From IMG/VR virus record IMGVR_UViG_3300032326_000223, positions 1-23,133 of that record: a stretch of DNA of 23,133 nucleotides; one strand, written 5' to 3'. This DNA comes from a virus. The notes beneath the pieces are model-generated. The model ran no database searches and was not told where the DNA came from. It saw only the letters and a list, made by a program, of their open reading frames with translations. Positions 20,885 through 23,133 of the stretch are shown here, in pieces. Made by a program: the position numbers and the translations under genes. Positions within the stretch are counted from its first letter, which is position 1. Every line of letters starts with the position of its first letter.

Positions 20885-22480
20885 CTATCGTAGTAACCAT
20901 CTTAAATCTTCAAACTCATCACCATGACCAGTTTGCATCTTATATGGGTCATCACCAAACATACCAGGTGTGTATAAACTATCATGTGATGTTTGTACAA
21001 ATCCATCAATAGAACGTCTTGTCAAATCAATACCTTCTTGTCTTAAACGTAGTGCAGTATCTCTAATCCACAACCCCATACCTAATGCCATCACCAAGTC
21101 ATCATTGTATCCTCTTGCTGCTTCTGCTCTACCATTGTTCCAAATAAATGTAAAGAACTCATCTATCGTTCTCTTACTATGAATAACAACACTCATATCT
21201 CTCATATAAGTGTCTATTTTTGATATTACTAATGGACGAGTTTTAGATGATATACTAAATCCTGGTACCATTTGTTTTTCATCTCTGTAAAACTTATTAG
21301 TAAATTGAGTATCAATATCTACATATTTAATATCTCTATTAGACCAGAATAGATTTTTGTAGTTTCTATCTAAACATTGTTGGATTGTTGTCCAACCAAT
21401 TGATGCGTTATCAATGATTAGTAAAGCATCATTATATTCAGTTGCCAAATTGATTAGGAAATTACCAAAATCTTTTGGTTCAATCTTACCTCTATATTCT
21501 GCAACTTGCTCACAATTTTCTGCTTCTATTACGTGGACGGTAGAATAATCTTCCCCATCACCCCTTGCAACGTCAGCAGTTACTATATAACTCTTTGCAT
21601 AATTAGGGTCTTCCCATACCCATAAATTATTATCAAACCCACGTTTATACATTGGGTCTTTAACATATGCTTCAATATACTTTGTTAGAATTTCCGGTTG
21701 AATTACCGTTGCTCCAGAACTGATAAAGTCACAATCACATTCTTGTGCTGCTCCTTTTGGTCCTAATTGTTTTTCTTGCTCCTCTCTCCAACTATTATCT
21801 CTTTCAGGGTGAACCGTCCAATGGAGTTTAATTGGATGAAATAAGTTTTCACCATTTTCTGCTTTTACCCAAGTTTGGTGAAACCAATTACCAATACCAT
21901 TTGGTGTAGATAATGCTATACAACTACCACCCGTTGATAGTGTAGATTGTGCCGATGTCCAAATCTCTTCAATGTAATCAATAAATGCTGCTTCATCAAA
22001 CACCAATAGGGATAGGGCTTCGGAACGCCCTGCATCTGGTTTAGATGAAATTGCTTTGATTTGAGAACCATTTTTTAATCGTAGAGATAGTTTATTATCT
22101 TCAGACTCTTGTACTCTCAACCATACTGGTAAGAATTGGTTCATTACTCTAACCTTTAGTACCAAGTTCTTTGCAACTTCTTGTTTAGTTGCAATAACCA
22201 ACACGTTAAAGTCATCGTTGAATATCATTTTCCATAAAGCATATCCAGCAACTAATGTCGATATACCTAATTGACGAGATTTTAGAACAACATTAAAGCG
22301 ATTATCTTTAAAATCATTTAAAACTCCTTCTTGAAAATCATATAAATCAAAAGCGATTTTACCACGAGTTGGATGTTGAATTTTACAAAACTTACGCATG
22401 AAATAGACAGGGTCTTGCGCACATTTTCTGTATTGTTCTTTTACTGCATCTTGCAGAGATTTTGTTTGATTTGCGGCCAT
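20885..22480 (-). CDS. terL: Terminase large subunit (gp17-like ATPase/nuclease)
   Basis: 531 aa. The packaging motor pumps DNA through the portal and cuts concatemers. N-terminal ATPase: Walker A KSRQLGIST (67-75), Walker B LLVFDE with catalytic Glu163 (158-163), coupling motif ALSTPNG (189-195). C-terminal RNase H-like nuclease: TADVARGD with Asp303, LLIIDNAS with Asp357, and GYNDDLVMAL with Asp460/461, corresponding to the acidic triad of T4 gp17. All key residues are present. Somewhat shorter than T4 gp17 (610 aa). No small terminase gene is seen in the window; it may lie beyond the right edge. Eleven-base gap after the upstream gene. Confidence 0.95.
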   Translation of the reverse strand: MAANQTKSLQDAVKEQYRKCAQDPVYFMRKFCKIQHPTRGKIAFDLYDFQEGVLNDFKDNRFNVVLKSRQLGISTLVAGYALWKMIFNDDFNVLVIATKQEVAKNLVLKVRVMNQFLPVWLRVQESEDNKLSLRLKNGSQIKAISSKPDAGRSEALSLLVFDEAAFIDYIEEIWTSAQSTLSTGGSCIALSTPNGIGNWFHQTWVKAENGENLFHPIKLHWTVHPERDNSWREEQEKQLGPKGAAQECDCDFISSGATVIQPEILTKYIEAYVKDPMYKRGFDNNLWVWEDPNYAKSYIVTADVARGDGEDYSTVHVIEAENCEQVAEYRGKIEPKDFGNFLINLATEYNDALLIIDNASIGWTTIQQCLDRNYKNLFWSNRDIKYVDIDTQFTNKFYRDEKQMVPGFSISSKTRPLVISKIDTYMRDMSVVIHSKRTIDEFFTFIWNNGRAEAARGYNDDLVMALGMGLWIRDTALRLRQEGIDLTRRSIDGFVQTSHDSLYTPGMFGDDPYKMQTGHGDEFEDLRWLLR

Positions 22481-22490
22481 AATGCCTTAC

Positions 22491-23133
22491 CTATTTTTTA
22501 ATACGGATTTTCCAATATATACCACCACCCACATATGGAACTACTTGATTTCCACCAGTAGCTGATTGTTGATTGGATATACCAAGATTTAATTGGTATA
22601 ATTTATCTGTTTTTGTTTTTAGGATTACACCCGCACCAATTGAATTGCCGAAATTTACTTTATCTAATGCTCCGTTTACACCAACATATACTTGATTTTT
22701 AGGTAGTTCTTTTACTATCTTTGTATCAGTAATTGTTCTTTCTTTAATCGTAGCATTCCACTTTCTACCTAATATTTTGTTTTGGTATAAAGTATCTGTA
22801 AGTTCTATTGTTCCCAAATTATTATCTAAAACTAATTTATCTTTATATAACACCTTTTGGTTATACGATTGAACTATTCTAACCGTATCTCCTTTTGTAT
22901 ATACAGGAACTTCTATTCTTTTTTCTTTTTCAACAATTGTTTCGTGGTAAATATCTTTACCCTTAACATATTTTATTTTGGTGTGGTCTATTATTACAGT
23001 ATCAATTTTGTGTTTTAACAACTCGTAGTTTTTTCCATCTACATTTATAGTTTCACCTACCTTACCATCATCTTTAGTACATTTGTACCATACAATTCCG
23101 GCAGTTGCAAAAATCACAATCCATTTGATATTA
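22491..23133 (-). CDS. Membrane-anchored hypothetical protein (partial, N-terminus beyond window)
   Basis: The frame stays open to the right edge (214 codons visible). A GTG at 23117 is possible, but codons upstream (NIKWIV...) extend the hydrophobic segment, so the true start is probably outside. Visible order: N-terminal membrane helix (IKWIVIFATAGIVWY), a charged beta/coil region of about 110 residues with repeated KxIDTVIIDHTKIKY-like strands, and a C-terminal segment of alternating hydrophobics (QVYVGVNGAL, GAGVILKTK, PYVGGGIYWKI) resembling outer-membrane beta-strands. An inner-membrane anchor with an envelope-spanning domain suggests a spanin-like or envelope protein. No family is recognised, so this is a guess. 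Confidence 0.55.
   Translation of the reverse strand, partial: NIKWIVIFATAGIVWYKCTKDDGKVGETINVDGKNYELLKHKIDTVIIDHTKIKYVKGKDIYHETIVEKEKRIEVPVYTKGDTVRIVQSYNQKVLYKDKLVLDNNLGTIELTDTLYQNKILGRKWNATIKERTITDTKIVKELPKNQVYVGVNGALDKVNFGNSIGAGVILKTKTDKLYQLNLGISNQQSATGGNQVVPYVGGGIYWKIRIKK

Noticed and set aside
1-23133. tRNA genes, insertion sequences, integrase or attachment sites
   Set aside because: None found: no cloverleaf-type segment, transposase or integrase motif was noticed while reading both strands.

Overview
The window is a stretch of a T4-like (myovirus-type) tailed-phage genome, AT-rich, with every convincing gene on the minus strand, so transcription runs from right to left. TerL, portal, prohead protease, acidic scaffold, major capsid protein and neck proteins follow one another in an order close to that of T4. 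Three signs point to a Bacteroidetes (flavobacterial-type) host. Four promoters have a TTG-N20-TAnCTTTA layout, close to the Bacteroidetes sigma consensus TTG / TAnnTTTG. Most starts lack a Shine-Dalgarno sequence and have A/T-rich leaders. The phage also encodes a bS21 that resembles the Bacteroidetes type.

Layout from right (upstream) to left. At 22491-23133 is a partial membrane-anchored protein, followed by TerL (20885-22480), a Cys-containing multi-module protein (19872-20849) and the portal (17941-19779). From 17891 down to 11420 runs a tight head-assembly operon: three hypotheticals, a GH19 endolysin, the gp21-like prohead protease, a small helical protein, five successive genes that all begin with an MIKLxxxLxE-type peptide, and bS21. 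After a 168-bp gap comes the gp22-like scaffold (10055-11251), then the major capsid protein (8388-10034) and a terminator. Next are a PKD-domain protein, a leucine-rich-repeat protein and a small beta-rich protein (8282 to 6697), closed by a second terminator.

Between about 6650 and 4210 lies an island of small non-structural genes (SWIM zinc finger, small membrane proteins, hypotheticals). It is served by four near-identical host-like promoters and bounded on both sides by strong hairpin terminators, so it looks like a moron or early-gene cassette inserted in the late structural region. Left of it the structural genes resume: gp13-, gp14- and gp15-like neck and tail-completion proteins, two proteins that share a beta-domain with the gp15-like one, and a collagen-like fibre gene that runs off the left edge.

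The most interesting system is the MIKLxxxLxE cassette. Five unrelated proteins share a short N-terminal peptide that resembles the T4 capsid-targeting sequence with its LxE/IxE prohead-protease site, and they sit directly downstream of the protease gene. I read them as candidate packaged, and possibly injected, internal head proteins. The phage bS21, the promoter-repeat island, and a 10-mer (TATATTTATA) found upstream of four structural gene blocks also deserve attention. All functional calls come from reading motifs and from memory of protein families; no database search was run.
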